A DNA stretch of 64,000 nucleotides. It comes from Talpa occidentalis. Taxonomy: Eukaryota; Chordata; Mammalia; Eulipotyphla; Talpidae. Below the pieces are notes generated by a model. The model did not search any database. It worked only from the letters and a program-made list of their open reading frames with translations, and had not been told where the DNA came from. Shown here in pieces: positions 23,660 to 36,363 of the stretch. Each line of letters begins with the position of its first letter. Positions within the stretch are counted from its first letter, which is position 1. The translations under genes and the position numbers were made by a program. The DNA lies in contig NW_023601104.1 in NCBI RefSeq assembly GCF_014898055.3, forward strand, positions 82,133,106 to 82,197,105. Reading direction: 5' to 3'.

Positions 23660-26369
23660 GATATTATTTAACCAGAGTTTTTAATTTTGTTTTTAAGGAT
23701 GTTAATGAAATAAAATGAGTTTTTAAGAAGTATCACTAGAGAGAAATGTGACTAGGAGTAAGTCCAAATGGCAAATGCGCTCCCTCCTTTTAGAGCTACA
23801 AAGATATGAAAGGTTTCTCCCTCTCAATAGAATGCTAAGAACTTGAGATTCATGCTTCAGAGGAAGGTAGCTTCTCATGCCAATTGAAAACTAAGTTTTC
23901 GCAAGCAATTTAATAGGTAATTTTTTTATTTGTTAAAACATAGAACCCTGGACACTTCTTAAAAAACACTTGACAACTGACAGCATTTTAAAAGAAAAAC
24001 TATCTGTAGTTTTGTGGCAACTATTTAGTACCTATTTATGAGTCAGCCCATTCTGCTTCTCAAACGACTTAGTCTAAGAATTAGATGGGGGTGGGAAGGG
24101 GAAGGGGTATATATGTAAAACTCCCATTTCTTTCTAGAAGGGCATCTATACAGAATATTTTAAATCTTTCAAGAGTTTTATCTGTTTCCTAAATCATTTT
24201 GTTTTATGAAATTATGTTCCTCTTTTGTTTGGTTTCTACCTGGTTTGGTTTATACCAGGAATGTTGCAATATATCAGGAAATGTTTATATGTGGACTAGA
24301 TGAAGGATCTGAGTGAAGGGAAGATAGCTCCATACTCATCACCCTAGCTGACATGCAGTGCCCTTGACACACAAGGACACTGAGTATAAAACAAGCAAAT
24401 GCATAGTTCCCTGAAAAAAATATACAAAGATCAGGAAACGGAAGACAAAATAAGAAGACAATAAGGATGAGAAATGGATAGAAATTCTTGTTTAAAAACA
24501 AGGCCAATGAGATCTCAACCAAATCCCTGCACAAAAAAAAAAAAAAAAGGCTCACTGGTTAAAGCCCAGTGAAAGATGTCTGGATTAAATACATGAGAAT
24601 TTGAAAAGCCTGAACTTAGCTATTTCGCATAATTAGTTTATACTTTATCAAGGGCATGAATTAGTTATTCCTATTTTCTTTCTTTCCAAAACCTCATATT
24701 AAAAGCATCAGTGAAATGTAATTCTGAATGTGCTTTGGTAAACCATGGCTCTATCTTTATCTATATGTATGTGTGTGTGTGTGTCTATATATATATATAT
24801 ATTTGAGCTCAAATATATATCTTTGAGCTAAGGTATTCATGGAACAGTGTGTCTTAGTCTAGAAGGCAGAAGCTGAGGAAAACATGTTCCACTACTTATC
24901 TAGAGAGCAAAACCAGGGAGCAGACAAAAGAGATGACATGAGTGAGGCGAGGAAGTAGGGAGGGAAATTAAAAGTCATGATGATTTCTGGATCTTGAGCA
25001 CTGTTCTCTACAAAGTCACCTCTCAGTGTAATAGAACAGACAGGAAGAAATAACCCATTTCCACTGTTTTTATCTTGATGAATGTTTCACCCATTGGGAC
25101 TCCAGCTCCTAGCTTGTCCAGGATGAGGTTGTCCAGGTTGAGGTTGCACAAGTGTCCACCAGGTCTTATTGATTGAAGACTGTCTTCAGCATCACTGGGG
25201 AAGCCAAGGAGATGTGGGTTTGCTCTCCAAGCAGGAAGTGAGGTGGAGTCTAGTTGTGTTTTCCTGACTTGGGTTAAGCTGGTGTAGGTGGAGCAGGGCA
25301 CAGCTGCCACTGGGACCACAGATGTGGGGACAAGCTCCAAAGTGGCTGGTGCATAAGGGTCAGATACAGGCTCTGATTATTTTCATGATATTTTAAGTGG
25401 TGCTTTCAGACGATCACCTACAGAATCACATGGTCTAAAATGTTAGAACTGTGTCAGCGCCACTGGGGAAATATTTTGAGACAGTTGACTCCTTACCTTT
25501 TCTCTTTCAAATAAGTAGCAACTTACTGTCTATAACTGCTAACTTTAGATAAAGTTACCTTCTTTCCTAAGGTAACATGAATGAATACAATTTAATGAAT
25601 TAAGTCAATAAATTAAATATTTTCACAAATGGGTTCTCATTAGATAATCTATCTATCATTCTTTTTATTCCTTGCTTTTTTTCCCTTATAATGTGTCTAT
25701 TTCCTAATAATTTATGAAGTGACTGCAATAAAGGAAAAATGTATTTTGAAAAGATAAAAAGCATGAATGGCAACTAATTGATATCCTTGTGTTTTACTGC
25801 CTTGGCAGACTAGATGACATCTTCTAGCAGATTATTTATTTCTCACAGAGTTTAATTTCTTTCATGATGATTTGGCAATTTGTCACCCTACCAAGGGCAT
25901 GAGAATTGAAGAATGAGGGTCATTTGAGTGTTTGAAAGTAAAAACTTAAAAGTATACTTTCTTTTCTCCTCCAGCAGAGATCAAGAACATGATGGACCCT
26001 AAGGTGTCTTCCAGAACATTTCCCCTGCTGGAAAGCCTTCATTGGCTCTCCTCTCTTGCCTCTCCCCAGCAGTCCAGTGAATGTGTTGATTCATCTAGCT
26101 GGAAAGACAGAGGATCACCTAGGAAACCTGCCAAGGTCCAACTAACATGTTTGCAAGGGAAGGAACCAATTAAATCAAAAATTGTCAAGGTGGTGAGGCC
26201 AGGAGCTGGGCTATGACCTAACAGAAGCCCTCATTTGTGTTGTAAATTATGCTAGAAAATTCAAAGCTGTGAGTTTTTACTTAACTGTGGGCATTGGGAT
26301 GAACAGAGCAGCACAGTGTGGGTACAAGGGGTGGAGAAGGTAAGGTTTTAAAATAGGGGAGTTACAAGT
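23660..26369. other. Unique non-coding sequence
   Basis: No gene or well-defined repeat except simple repeats. A 15-bp pair GTCCAGGWTGAGGTT lies near 25117-25146. A 16-A run is at 24533-24548. Confidence 0.4.
24769..24803. repeat. (TG)n(TA)n compound microsatellite
   Basis: TGTGTGTGTG followed by TCTATATATATATATATAT. Confidence 0.9.
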
Positions 26370-26570
26370 CTGGATGTTGGTGTCAGTCTGAGCTGTGTTT
26401 GAATTCCAACTTCTAACTCTTCCTCTCAAGCAGGCTACTTACTTCTCATGAACCTCTATAACTGAGTTGACAGATATATACGTGTGTGTGCATACTCATG
26501 AAACTACCTTGCAGGGTTGCAGAGAGGATGAATATGACAATACACTTAAGGTTCTCCATGACCTTCAGCA
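26370..26570 (+). repeat. MIR remnant
   Basis: 'gagctgtgtttgaattccaa' followed by 'cttctaactctt', 'ctacttacttctcatgaacctc' and 'gcagggttgcagagaggatgaa' follow the sense MIR order (gene-like tRNA head to core to tail). Confidence 0.6.
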
Positions 26571-27026
26571 AATGGTTGTTGGCATAAAGTTCTTGAAACT
26601 TCAAGTTTACTGAGATGCATTAAAAGTAAATCCCAATGCTCATATCTTCAGCAGTTTTCAAACTTTTGATTTAATTTCCTCCTATCAAACTAAAGATAAA
26701 AGCAATATAATTGCAAAGAGGGTCATAACCAACTTCACAGGCTTAAAGGATGTTGTTTCCTACCTGAACTGAGAATGTGTAGCAGGAGAAAAGAGTGGGT
26801 GAAAAAATTCACTTCCTACTCAGACAATAGCAGTTGCAATAATGTCCTGTAACTGGCATCAATGATCCTGAAAGATCGGTGAAGTCTATTACCCAAAGTC
26901 CACAGTTCTGTCCTGCCTACCTAGTTACAGCAGAAAGCCTGGCACCTAGAAACTGTCCTATAAATTCTTGGTGTCAGTTAGTCTTTTGATAATGCTGCCT
27001 TGATATACACACCAGTCCCATCAAAC

Positions 27027-27703
27027 TGTAACAGGGTGGCCCCAGGGAAAGGGGAGGTTCCAGGTTCCTGCCCCACCCTAAGGAAGGGTGGAGCTGGGAA
27101 GGGAGGAGAAGCTAGAAAAGAGCAGGAGGACTGAGAAGAAAGAGAAGTCTTGGCTGAGGAGCAGAGAGAACAAGAAGAGGACCTGGAGTAGGCACAGAGG
27201 CCAGAGAGACGTGTGAAGAAGCCATGTTTCCTTCTCAGCCTTGGACTGTACCAGGGACTTGGGGGACACAGAAGGAGACACTTGTAAGAGATTTGGGTGA
27301 GAGACCTGTGGGGAGTCTAACAATGGCAGCTTTTATCTTGATTTTGATTTTGCTCTTTTCCTTCCAGTCTTGCCTGGCCTCTTCTGCCCCTTTCCTGTGG
27401 GTCCCCCCCACCAGGAGGTGCCTTAGACTTGTGGCAGGCTTTTGGTCTTCATTGGTCCTGCTCTGTGCCCACCCTGTTTGGCTAGGCATTTACCCACGAG
27501 GTGATAGGTAACTTTGGGTGCTTGCTTTGGAAAGTTTATTCTTCCTTTTTCTTCTCTTTATTGCACACTAATTATATTAAAATTATTTTCCATTGGGGGT
27601 CTTACACACTAAGAGTATGTTTTGTCTTGATGCAGTGGATGGCAGAACCCATTTAAAGTGGGCAATTGGGGGCCCTAGGGTACCCCTCACCTTGCCCTGT
27701 AAC
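27027..27703 (+). mobile_element. ERV LTR (family 1), plus strand
   Basis: Runs from TGTAACAGGGTGGCC to CTTGCCCTGTAAC, sharing the GGCAGCTTTTATCTTGATTT block with the copies at 12779, 13529 and 54637. It is longer (677 bp) than those (about 600 bp), largely through extra purine-rich sequence around 27110-27190. No target-site duplication is visible (AAAC against CAGC), and the final CA is mutated. It has no internal sequence attached, so it is probably a solo LTR. Confidence 0.8.
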
Positions 27704-28000
27704 CAGCCTCTTTCTGGCACTACAGCTCCCAGACATGCTATGAGTCCAGGTCACAGCACAGGCAGTCAGCTCTGCCTCGCCCTTAGCCACTCAATAGCCC
27801 ACTGTGGCCTCCTCACCTCTCAAGCTCCAGAGGAGACATCTTTTAAGGAAGTGTTCTCTGACTCCTGGTCTTGGTTAAGGCGCCCTTGTACAAATTCCTC
27901 CTGGACTTCCCCACCATCCTTGCTGTTGTGTTTTATAGCAATCACTGGTTTATTCTCCAACTTTCTGTTGGGCAGCAAAGTCCCTGCACATAGATGTATT
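27704..28000 (+). repeat. L2 remnant
   Basis: The text 'ttaaggaagtgttctctgac', 'aaggcgcccttgtacaaatt' and 'tttatagcaatcactggttt' resembles sense LINE-2 3' sequence ('aggaggccttccctgacc ... tttatagcacttatcacc'). The open frame of 145 codons at 27593-28030 lies across LTR and L2 and is not a gene. Confidence 0.55.
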
Positions 28001-28257
28001 AACAAGGTATTTTTGCTTCTATGTTGTTGACTTCTAGGCCTTGCAGACAGAGGAGGTAGGGACTGCTCCTCCCGGAACCAGCCAGTGCCTAGAGATGGTC
28101 ACGACTCACCTGGGAACACACCTTTCCTGTGCAAATCAACCAATCCAGTCTACAGGCCTGAGCTTCTCTCCTATTAGACTGTCCTTAACATTCTAGTCAG
28201 AGTCAGACAACTAGCATCAGTCCTCAGTTCCAGAAACCAGTGAAATCCTTCAAACTA

Positions 28258-28470
28258 GCCTGAGTTCGATGCCAGGCCAGGGAGACACCCACACAGCGCA
28301 GCAGACCTCTCCTGTCTTGACTCAGCAGTGTATTTCAGTAGATCTGCCTGTTTTGCTCCCCACTCTGTCTCTGGTGAATCCTCTTACACCCCCCCACCCT
28401 CTGGCTGTACCCCAGTTATATGCAAACAAAAATTTAAAAAATCATTAAAAATATAATAAAAAAATAAAGA
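28258..28470 (+). mobile_element. 5'-truncated SINE (Rhin-1-like, type A)
   Basis: Begins inside the B-box region (GAGTTCGATGCCAGG) and continues through GACCTCTCCTGTC, CAGCAGTGTATTTCAG and GGTGAATCCTC to a degraded tail. The promoter head is absent. No duplications identified. Confidence 0.8.
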
Positions 28471-28749
28471 AACCACCAGAACTCTTGCCCACTCCCTTCC
28501 AGCTCCGTTCCTCTGCCTCCTGACTGAAGGCTAATATCCAAATTCCCCAGGGGGCCCTGTGTGACTCCATATGTCTCCTTTTCCTTGGGAATCCAAGAAT
28601 TTGTGAATATAACAAATTATCTTTTCTATGGCAATCATCTCCTGATCTGTTGACCTGGCCTTCCTAAATAATAAAACATTTTTAAAGTAAGTCTTTTATT
28701 CACATTGAATTCTTGTGCTCTCTATGGTACCAGGAAAACAATAAATGCG

Positions 28750-28751
<2 letters not shown>

Positions 28752-28780
<29 letters not shown>
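28752..28780. repeat. (TC)n microsatellite
   Basis: About 14 CT units. Confidence 0.92.
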
Positions 28781-31039
28781 ACATAAATTGACATATTTTT
28801 TTAGTGAATTGAACATGAATATTGATGTGATCTTAGTAACATATTATTGAAATCTACTTCCTTCTATTATTAAGAACAATGCAGAGGATAACTAGTTGGA
28901 AGGTAGAATTAAGTTTCTGCATTTTCTTCAAAAAATGTTGACTTCCAGAACTGTGTTTTGCTTGCAATGAAACCTATTTCCTCATTAAAAACTTCAATTC
29001 CTAGTTGCAAACTTATTTTTCTCCTTCTTAGTTTGACTGTTCTTAAACACTTTATCCTTTGACAAAACATTTGGTTGTGAAGAAAATGTATTTCCTGCTG
29101 ACACATCTTTCTAAATACTGTTCATTATGATTGTACCTAAATATAATTAAATATAACTTCAACTGTCTTGTGATCTGACACAGTTGTGGGTGATTTACAT
29201 GTGAAATATTTTAGGAGATGAGAAGAAGCAAGGACGATCTATTTTGGACTTTCGGGCTGGCAGCGCTCACAACAGTGCTGGTCACACCTGCCATATGTCG
29301 ATTTCTCTCTTCTTCCCACTGATTTTCTTCCTAAGAGTGACTTCAAGGCAAGAGGCAGCACTTCCCACTTCTGGATTGAAAAGTGCTTGTGTTTGCATAT
29401 CAAGTAGTTTGCTTCCCCTGGAGCATTTCAATGCTGTGTTTTGACCTCAGTATGTTTTTTGAGGTAGTGGAAATATTCATCATCTGAACTACTTCCCCAA
29501 ATGCCAGAAAGGAGGTCTCTTTGTTCCTGGGAAGGGGTGACCTGGGGAAGAGGGGAGGATTTGGGTTGCTTTGGAAAACAAATACGACAGGAAAGACCAT
29601 GTTGTGGGTAAAATGTAAACTCTACATGCATCCAGCAAAAGTTGCTTTGGAGAAAGCTAGACATTAAAAGGAAGTACGTGTTGGGTGAAGCAGTTAGAGG
29701 TAAGAATCAGAGAGTAATGTTGCAGCTACTTTTCTCTCTTCTCCTTTTTTTTTTTTTTTTTTTTTTTGGTCTAAGCACTGGCTGATCTAATTTCCCCCAA
29801 AGCTAAAGATTTAAGTTTTAGATACAGAATGTGATATTATTTTCTGGCATCCTTAGAATGATTTCCTTGATCCTTTCAATTTCTAAAATGCTCTCATTTT
29901 CCCATTCTTTTTACTTCTGTTTTGCTTCTCTGTACTTGAAGTAATTTTTGCAAAGTTTTAACTACTCTGAGGAAAGATGAAATGGCAAATGGGGGGTTAG
30001 AAGCAGCAATAAAAATACAAGCCATAATTTTCACTTCTAATATTGAAATTATGAATAAGACTGATGAAAAAGAACCATCAAGTCAATTAGGGTGTTTTGA
30101 GTCTTATACCAAAGGGCATATAATGTGGTCCTGATATCAATCTCAGGATAGTGTCTCTAGGGTATATGTGTCATTTGCCTTAGTGATTTTATATAACAGA
30201 ACCTGGCGAGATTAAATCATTTAACAAAAATGCCTATTGCAGTCAAGGTAGGAGCATCATTTCACAGCACCCAAGCAGTTTGCCATTTGAAAAGATAGCA
30301 AGAAAACTAGATAAAAGAAGTTTAAAATATGAAGCATGTGCTGAGGCACAGAATGCCTGAGATATTGAAAACTGGATGCAGAAATCTTTAATGAAATGAT
30401 TCTAGCTTCAATCGTGGGCCAATATTGCGTTATTAAGGGCATTTCTTTATGTTTTTCAGAGTTTTCTCTTGAGTCTAGTAGGAAAGGCTTCTTGACTAGG
30501 TCCTAGCCAATGTGTTCTAAGCAGAATTCCTTGGGTCCTTCTTAGAAGGTCACCAAACATAAAAGGTAACTTTTTGTACTTCCCACCTTTATTTAGCCTG
30601 TTGTCTGTAATGCAGATGTGATGACTAGAGCCTTTGCAGCCACAATGGACTATGAGATAATCTGGATAATGGAAATCATGCATGTAGAAGTAGAAAACTC
30701 TAAGAAGTCCACACCCTAGAGGTATAAGTGGAGCCACCCAAACAGCCTTGGACTGTTGCTCTCAAAATACTCTCACATGAGACAATGAAGTATTACCTGT
30801 TTAAAGCATTAGAATCAGGTCTTTGTTGCTACCAGTTGAAAATTAAATCTAACTAATATAAACACCGGTTTTTAAATCCTTTATCTTCATAGCCTAATAG
30901 TCTAAATTTGGCTCAAAAACAGTCCTGAAGGTTTAGCCTCCTTCCTATTCCCATTCATTGCACTCCATCCCCTGATTTTTTTCAATCTTTGTAACTCTGA
31001 AAGTAGACAAGATTTTTTCTGCAAGTACATAGTTTCTAT
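28781..31039. other. Unique non-coding sequence
   Basis: Nothing recognised in 2.3 kb apart from a 23-T run at 29745-29767. Frames near 29244-29664 lack any protein-like features. Confidence 0.4.
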
Positions 31040-31225
31040 AATTACAAAGATGTGGGGTCAATTTCTTACTAATCAGAGGAACTGTGAATTTTCTCACCCT
31101 CCCCATGTCACTGTTTCCTCATCTGAAACATGAGGGCATCAATAATGAGGAATAGAGGAGACGTGTGTAAAGCATTTGGAATAACAATCTGCACATAGTG
31201 AGTGCTTAATGAATTATTAAGCTTG
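31040..31225 (+). repeat. MIR remnant
   Basis: 'cactgtttcctcatctgaaa', then 'gtgtaaagcatttggaataac' and 'gcacatagtgagtgcttaatg' give the sense MIR core and tail in order. Confidence 0.65.
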
Positions 31226-31504
31226 GTAAGGCTAACACTCTCAAAGTCAAGTTGCTTAGAGCTTCCTGGGTTTTAGCAAGAGTGGTTTTGCTTAACCCAA
31301 TAGACAACTACCTATTCTAAACCTCTTCTCTGAAGTGAGAAAATGAGTGAGATACTTTGCAACTTTTCTGGTACTTGAAGGCCACCTTTGATGTCCTCTG
31401 GGATTTTTGCTTTTCTCCTCTGTGTGCCTAAGAGGCCCCAATTTTTTTCAATCATTCTTTACACAACCTACTTTAGCAATGCTTAACTCTGTAATTAAGA
31501 AGAT

Positions 31505-31724
31505 GAATTTAAAGAGAACAACAGCAAATCACTTGATCTCTATGGCTAAATTAAAAGGAATGAATCTTGCAGTCCTTAAAAACATAGACTTTGGACTCAG
31601 ATGGATCTGAGTTTGAATTTAAAGAGAACAACAGCAAAACACTTGATCTCTATGGCTAAATTAGAAGGAATGAATCTTGCAGTCCTTAAAAACATGGACT
31701 TTGGACTCAGATGGATCTGAGTTT
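31505..31724 (+). repeat. Tandem duplication, 2 x 110 bp
   Basis: Two head-to-tail units (31505-31614, 31615-31724) differ at three positions by my reading, about 97% identity. The unit combines unique sequence with the start of a MIR (GGACTCAGATGGATCTGAG). It is a local segmental duplication, not a microsatellite. Confidence 0.95.
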
Positions 31725-31910
31725 GATTTTATATTTTTCTTTCATCTGCTGTGAAAGAACTTTGCCACCAGAAGTTTTCCAAGTCTCAGTTTCTTCACCT
31801 ACTCAGCTTGGATAATAATAGTTGCTTAGAGTGATGAAGTTTCATCAAGATAATGCAGGCAGAGCACCTACTGTGAGTCTGGCACCTCAAGTACACTTAA
31901 TGGATCAGAA
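31590..31910 (+). repeat. MIR remnant
   Basis: After the second GGACTCAGATGGATCTGAGTTTG the sequence continues with 'ccaagtctcagtttcttcacc', 'ggataataatagttgcttaga' and 'cacctactgtgagtctggcac', the sense MIR order. Its 5' end is inside the tandem duplication. Confidence 0.65.
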
Positions 31911-33990
31911 CAAGTGTCGTGGGCACAAAAATGCTAGTAAGAAAAAAATCACACTTTAATGGAGTCCAGTAATTTTGTGAGACAGTTAAGATCTTACATG
32001 ACCTGATGTTCATTGGCACAAAAATGTGTTAAGAAATGAAGTAAATGCTCTTCAGGCAAACAAACTTTCTGGAAAGCAACAAAAGAAATGGAAATCTAAG
32101 CTTGAGCTAGAAATTCAGAAACAAAGCATTTCTCCACTTTGTTTTCCCTACATATATGCTTTTAGATTGATTTATAGGAGGTTGGGGAAGAAATGATTTT
32201 GAAAAACTTTTAAAAGGCAGCAAATGGAATAGATCAATAGACTTAGAGAAGTAGAAGTTAATTAAAATGTATACAAATGTAGTTGACATGATATGAACCT
32301 GAATTATTGAGGAGAAAATAGGGCATTATGGTTTAATTTGACTTATTAAAATGAAACAAGTAGAGGAAAGGTCTCTGTTCTATCCCCACGGCCTCTAGCA
32401 GATATAACAAAAACCTGGATAAACAAATAAAATAGATACATGTAATCTAAGATAACTTTAAAGTTGAATAGTTTAAAGTTGAAAGGAAAGAAGAAAAATG
32501 AACTTCTCAAAACACCTTTAAATACCGGCTAAAGATGAATTTAAGTAAGAAAGTCCTAAGTACTGTATCTGAAAAGAAACTTTCTAAAGGAAGTTTAGAT
32601 CTTCACACTTGCCAAATCTTAAAATATTTCTTTATCCAACACAGTTCATTTTTTAATTTCTCCAATTGCATTAAAGCATCATTTTTATACCTAGCTTGTC
32701 TGAATTAGAATCCATAAACATCCATCTTTGTATTTACTCATTGCCTTTCTTGAACCTCTTTCATGCCATGGTCATTAGAGAAATTGTGCCATTGTCCTTT
32801 AAGTTGCTTCCTTGTGGCTTTATTTAGCTTGTTTCTCTTGTCTGTGCCCTTTTAGCATGGAGGTTACATATAAAGTTTGCTACTGTTCTTTTTCAAATAA
32901 AGAATACTTGAAATGTGGTGACTTGACTTTATATTCATACTTCATTACTTGAGGAAGGATGCTTGGTCCTTTAATTTCAGTGGGTCCAGGTGGGAACAGC
33001 CTGATGCCTTTATTACAGAACTTCCCAGCAACTTTCACCTGATAGTTTTGCTATTTACTTATGACCATTAATTGAACAAGCTATTTCATGAGGATGCAAC
33101 CAGGATTGTCTTTTTCTAATTCTAAAATATCTTTGCAATATTAGCAGGAATTCCATGCAGAAGACTTTCTCTTATCCTCTAGAAGATGTGGTTATCTGGA
33201 AATACAGTTTGCATCAGAAAGACTAGATCAGTATTTAAATTCTTTCCTTTCGTTCATCAAGGTGAAATGACTAGGTATTGAAGCAAATGCAAATAAAGTC
33301 CAAAGAGTTTTGTTCTGTATCTTTTTCTTCTTTGTTTTTTGTTCTCATTATGAACACATATTTTAACAATCATCTGCATTTGAATAGGTGCAACCAATCC
33401 ATTAATTATGAAAAATTTCAAACATTAAAAATTATAGGAAATATTATTATGGACTCCAGGTACAGAATTCAGCTTCAACAGTTGTAGACTCACAACAGAT
33501 TTTATGTCCCCACCACCCCTTCATGTGAACAATTCTAAACACCATGGCACTTAATACATAAATATATTTAAAATCTAAGGCCCCCATCAAGCATGTGTTA
33601 TTATATCACTAGAGCACTTAAAAAATTAATGATTGTTCCTTAATAACACCAAATAGTGAATTGAGTGTAAATTTTTTAAATTGCCTCATATTTTTTTCTT
33701 TTAACCATATTTGAATCATGATACAAATGGACTGCATACAGCTCCATATATCTCTTACTTGTTTTTAATGTACAACTTCAGAATCCATTTCTTCTTTTAT
33801 ACTTTTCCTTGCAATTTATTGATTAAAAAAACTGGGTCATTTGTCCAGAAGAATTCTCCGGTATCTGGATTTTGTGGTATGTATCCACATTGAGTCTTTC
33901 TTTGAAAAAAAAAAAAAAAACTTTTTAAGTATTATAGTGCCTACTCTGAAAGACTGTTTATTTAATACTAAACTCCAGGAACATAATCAT
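31911..33990. other. Unique AT-rich non-coding sequence
   Basis: No gene seen. The last 600 bp (from about 33330) are T-rich and may already be decayed antisense L1, but landmarks are too weak to place a start. Confidence 0.4.
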
Positions 33991-34788
33991 AGCTAAGATC
34001 ATTTATAATGATTCAGAAACATGATCAAATATTAGACATTGATCAGATTTTCTTGACTTTGCATAACATTTACTTCTTTAAAAGCAAAATCCAAATTAGT
34101 TCCATACGTTGCATTACACGCATGTGTCTCTTTATCACTTTTCCCCTTTGAATTTATTTTTGGAGCTTCAAGACTTTAGCCTTCCCTATACAGGCAACTG
34201 CATATCTCTGGTTTTGGTTAACAGAGGTCCTTATCTCCTGTACCTCCTATTAACTCCTAGTTGGAAGCATAGGCTTGATCATGGATTTGATATGAGATTT
34301 TTTTATGTTTGTTTTATGATATAATCTTTCTTCGGCAGCATTGTGTGGTTTATATGGAGTATTTGGAGGTATATGGTGCTGTCTGGTTGTTTAAATTTTT
34401 TTATGTTAAGTATATTGATACTCAGTGCCTAGTTCATTCGTCTGTTGGGGCAAAATGACAATATTCTCATTCTTTCATCTCTTCTTTATTAGTTGGAACA
34501 TTTCTATAGAGAGACATTCTTCTCATCAACTATGGAGTATCCTGTGGTATTTTTCAAATAGAAAAAAAAACAAGATACTTCATTTATTTATGACTCTTAA
34601 CAATAGAAGTTCTTCCCGCAGCACTAGATTGTGCCCATTTTTGTAGTTGGTCTACAGATCTTTTCCTTCTTGAGTTGTACCTACTCTATATATTAAGGAT
34701 ATTATTCCTTTGAAGTAATGTATGTTGCAAATAATTTTTAGCTTACTTTTTCACAACTTTCACCATGAATTGTAAAAAATCAATAGCA

Positions 34789-35046
34789 GGGCCTCCCTGG
34801 TGATGCAAGGGGTTAAGATGAAACCTATGAAGCTAGCTGCAGCCTCTGCAGTACAAGTTTGATTCCCGGCCATGGAACTACCCACATGGTGCAGCAGACC
34901 TCTCCTGACTCACCTCCTGATCCCTTCAGCAAGTATTTCAGTCAATCTGCCTGTTCTGTTCCCCACTCTGTCTGGGAATCATCTCAACCCCCACACCTCT
35001 GGCCTGTACCCAGTTCTTGTATGCATAAATAAATATTAAAAAAAAA
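34789..35046 (+). mobile_element. tRNA-derived SINE (Rhin-1-like, type A)
   Basis: GGGCCTCCCTGGTGATGCAAGG head, GTTTGATTCCCGGCC B-box, GCATAAATAAATATT tail. It is the first of two adjacent copies separated by only ATCTATAGTT. The left flank AAAAAATCAATAG recurs between the two copies and after the second. Confidence 0.9.
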
Positions 35047-35055
35047 TCTATAGTT

Positions 35056-35310
35056 GGGTCTCCCTGGTGGCGCAGCGGTTGAGTGCTGGGTTGTGAAGCT
35101 GCCTGCAGCCTCTGCAGTGCCAGTTCGATCCCCGGCCACCGGGCAAGGGTCTCACATGGCATGCAACCTCTCCTGCCGCCTGCTGCTCCCCTCAGCAGTG
35201 TACTTTGTCAGTCTGCCTGTTCTGCTCTCTGCTCTGGCTCTGGTGAATTCTCTCACCCTCCCGCGCTTCTGACTGTACCCACTCTTGTATAAATAAATAA
35301 ATCTTTTTTA
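35056..35310 (+). mobile_element. tRNA-derived SINE (Rhin-1-like, type B)
   Basis: GGGTCTCCCTGGTGGCGCAGCG head, GTTCGATCCCCGGCCACCGG, CTTGTATAAATAAATAAATC tail. Flanked by AAAAATCTATAG on both sides (about 35042-35053 and 35312-35323). This site is the right-hand target duplication of the type A copy at 34789, so this copy landed second. Confidence 0.92.
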
Positions 35311-35540
35311 AAAAATCTATAGCAAAAAAGAATCTATATTTTCTTTTACTTCTTCTGAATTTGTTTCATAATTAGGAAAGTTTCCTTCTTCCTAGACTAC
35401 AAAGGAATTCACTCATGTTTTATTCTATTACTTGCATGACTTTTTTCCAATTTAAATCCGAGGCATTTCAAATTAATTTGGATATTATATGTGAGGTTAT
35501 ATCAAATGTTTGCCTTTTAAAATAACAATGCTTCAAACTT

Positions 35541-36066
35541 TATTTACTTTAATATTATAAACTCTCAGATATTTTATTAACTAAAGAAATTGAAAAACTG
35601 AGCCATCCATATATTTCAACCTCAAATTCTCTTTTTATATTGATTACATGGCATAAATGTAAATAAAAGATGAATTGGACAAATCAATTGATAGAACAGA
35701 CCTTGAGCCTTCAGTAAAACTGGAGATGTGTGGTCTTTGGAAAATGTCTTACCTCTCTGTGCTTCTCTTGTACAAGGAAGAAGTTGCTCAGATTCTCTGT
35801 CAACTTCTTTTTGGCTCCTAAGATCTGCAAATCTAAGACATATTCCTCAAGGAAATGGAAGGAAAATGCCATGGTACCAGTACCAGATGATTTATCCATT
35901 TTTATCTTGACTACTTTCTAAATGAAAGATGCTTCTATTGTCAGTAAAAGTTAAGTAACAAAGACATTTATAGAATGCTAACTATGTGCTTAGAAACATA
36001 CTAGTTGTTTTATGGAGATAAATCCATTTTGTAGGCCTGTGAATCCTGCTATTTTAAGTGCAGATT
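35541..36066. other. Unique non-coding sequence
   Basis: Nothing recognised beyond a possible worn MIR/L2 scrap near 35960-36020 ('aatgctaactatgtgctta'). Confidence 0.35.
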
Positions 36067-36080
36067 TAATTTAGGAACAA

Positions 36081-36349
36081 GGCCTTCCTGTGGCGCAAGG
36101 GGTTAAGCACAGCACTATAAAGCAATGCGCAGCCTCTGCAGCATGAGTTCTGTCCCTGGCCGGCCAGGGAGAAAATACATGGCAAAGCAGACATCTCCTT
36201 TCTCTCCCTGCTGCTCCCCTCAACAGTGTATTTCAGTCAGTCTGCTGTTCCGTTCCCCACTCTGTCTCTGGTGAATCCTCTCACCCCCCACATCTCTGGC
36301 CTGTACCCCAGCTCTTGTATGCATAAATAAATAAATCTTTAAAAAAAAC
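36081..36349 (+). mobile_element. tRNA-derived SINE (Rhin-1-like, type A)
   Basis: GGCCTTCCTGTGGCGCAAGG head, tail GCATAAATAAATAAATC plus poly-A. Flanked by exact 14-bp TAATTTAGGAACAA (36067-36080, 36350-36363). Confidence 0.92.
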
Positions 36350-36363
36350 TAATTTAGGAACAA

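Larger units (their letters stand above)
33991..35540 (-). mobile_element. Ancient L1M fragment, antisense, SINE-interrupted
   Basis: Landmarks of antisense L1 appear in order: 'ttattagttggaacatttctat' plus 'cttctcatcaactatgg' (34490-34540); 'ttgagttgtacctactctatatattaaggatatt' (34672-34705); and, beyond the two SINEs, 'aatttaaatccgaggcattt' and 'tttggatattatatgtgagg' (35450-35495). No intact frame. The pair of SINEs at 34789 and 35056 split it. Confidence 0.6.

Noticed and set aside
27593..28030. 145-codon plus-strand open frame
   Set aside because: It crosses the end of an LTR and an L2 remnant; no known protein similarity is apparent.
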